A stretch of 64,000 bases of DNA from Lactococcus garvieae subsp. garvieae (GTDB lineage Bacteria; Bacillota; Bacilli; Lactobacillales; Streptococcaceae). How positions within the stretch are numbered: position 1 is the first letter of the stretch; the number at the start of each line of letters is the position of its first letter. This document shows, in pieces, positions 63,244 to 64,000 of the stretch. The stretch lies in NCBI RefSeq assembly GCF_029024465.1, contig NZ_CP118950.1, forward strand, positions 1,426,001 through 1,490,000, in the 5' to 3' direction. The position numbers were made by a program, and so were the translations under genes. The notes beneath the pieces are model-generated. The model saw only the letters and a list, made by a program, of their open reading frames with translations. It was not told where the DNA came from and did no database searches.

Positions 63244-64000
63244 TTAGTCTTCTGTATACCAATCATAATGGAAGATTCCTTCCATGTCATTACGTTCGTA
63301 TGTGTGGGCACCGAAGTAGTCACGTTGTGCTTGGATAAGGTTCGCTGGCAAGTTTGCTGAGCGGTAGCTATCATAGTAGCTGATTGCACTTGTGAACGTT
63401 GGTACGGGGATACCAGCTTGAACAGCAAGACTTACTACATCACGTACTGCTGCTTGGTAGCGTTTTGTAATATCGATGAAGTATTCATCCAAGAGAAGGT
63501 TTTCAAGGTTAGCATCTTTGTCAAAAGCATCTGTAATGTTTTGCAAGAATTCAGCACGGATGATACATCCTGCACGCCAGATTTGCGCGATGGTACCGTA
63601 AGGAAGATCCCAATCGTATTCTTTAGAAGCTTGGCGGAGTTGAGCAAAACCTTGGGCATAGCTCATAATTTTTGAGAAATAGAGCGCTTGACGGATTTTT
63701 TCCACAATTTCAGCTTTGTCGCCTGAGAATTTCACTTCTGGACCTGATAAGATTGAGCTTGCTTTCACACGTTCATCTTTATAGGTTGAGATGAAACGTG
63801 CAAACACTGATTCAGTAATCAATGGTAATGGAACACCCAAATCGAGCGAACTTTGTGATGTCCATTTACCTGTTCCTTTATTTCCGGCCTTATCAAGGAT
63901 TTTGTCCACGATATAACCGTCTGTACCTTGATCATCTTTACGTTTAAGGACTTCTTTTGTGATTTCGATAAGGTAGCTGTCTAATTCGCCTTCATTCCAT
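63244..64000 (-). CDS. gnd: 6-phosphogluconate dehydrogenase (C-terminal part; 5' end outside window)
   Basis: The frame is open to the window edge ([18 protein letters not shown]), giving about 252 C-terminal residues. [33 protein letters not shown] carries the substrate-binding KGTGKW, and the C-terminus [21 protein letters not shown] is typical of the NADP enzyme. It oxidatively decarboxylates 6-phosphogluconate to ribulose-5-P. Confidence 0.96.
   Translation of the reverse strand, partial: WNEGELDSYLIEITKEVLKRKDDQGTDGYIVDKILDKAGNKGTGKWTSQSSLDLGVPLPLITESVFARFISTYKDERVKASSILSGPEVKFSGDKAEIVEKIRQALYFSKIMSYAQGFAQLRQASKEYDWDLPYGTIAQIWRAGCIIRAEFLQNITDAFDKDANLENLLLDEYFIDITKRYQAAVRDVVSLAVQAGIPVPTFTSAISYYDSYRSANLPANLIQAQRDYFGAHTYERNDMEGIFHYDWYTED

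Overview
The window is chromosomal DNA of a low-GC Gram-positive coccus, almost certainly Lactococcus. The class 1A dihydroorotate dehydrogenase (PyrDA), the cydABCD set for haem-dependent respiration, and the gene orders efp/asp23/nusB, dinG/ypmB/aspB/asnS and infC/rpmI/rplT all fit. The GalNAc catabolic cluster makes me favour the L. garvieae/petauri side over L. lactis; that is inference. No rRNA, tRNA, CRISPR array or prophage was seen. Most genes are on the minus strand.

Layout. 1-340: a gene start leaving the window and an unexplained GC-rich block. 337-3049: a MarR-type regulator and a fused ABC transporter. 3.1-9.2 kb: cytochrome bd oxidase (cydAB) and its CydCD exporter. 9.4-13.2 kb: an amylase remnant, then nusB (with a very long insert), asp23, efp and pepP. 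13.3-24.0 kb: a sugar island holding a HAD phosphatase, tagatose-bisphosphate aldolase, tagatose-6-P kinase, AgaS, a mannose-family PTS with a YajC-like protein inside its operon, NagA and two RpiR regulators. 24.1-41.8 kb: housekeeping genes (fbp, uvrA, thiN, asnS, aspB, dinG, usp, corA). 41.8-45.7 kb: a scrambled accessory patch with an IS3-family element, truncated genes and a duplicated gene end. 45.9-64 kb: aromatic-acid exporter, menG, eno, infC operon, a secreted dispersin-B-like GH20 enzyme, miaA, a NodB deacetylase, two DUF3042 peptides, a PadR/DUF1048 operon, pyrDA, a manganese ABC transporter and partial gnd.

How the genes work together. The sugar island encodes a complete N-acetylgalactosamine route: PTS uptake gives GalNAc-6-P, NagA deacetylates it, AgaS converts GalN-6-P to tagatose-6-P, LacC phosphorylates it, and the aldolase yields triose phosphates. 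Its three operons have identical promoter architecture: a -10 box, a GGAAAWTTTTCC palindrome starting 20 bp upstream of it, and a second copy 31-32 bp further out. I take these as operators of one of the two RpiR proteins. menG (menaquinone) and cydABCD (quinol oxidase) together support respiration when haem is supplied.

The observations most worth following are the paired-palindrome regulon, the NusB insertion, the dispersin-like glycosidase, the ATA start of infC, the homopolymer frameshift in a DUF1048 gene, the SloR/ScaR-like operator before the Mn transporter, and the IS-driven rearrangement with tandem IS ends.
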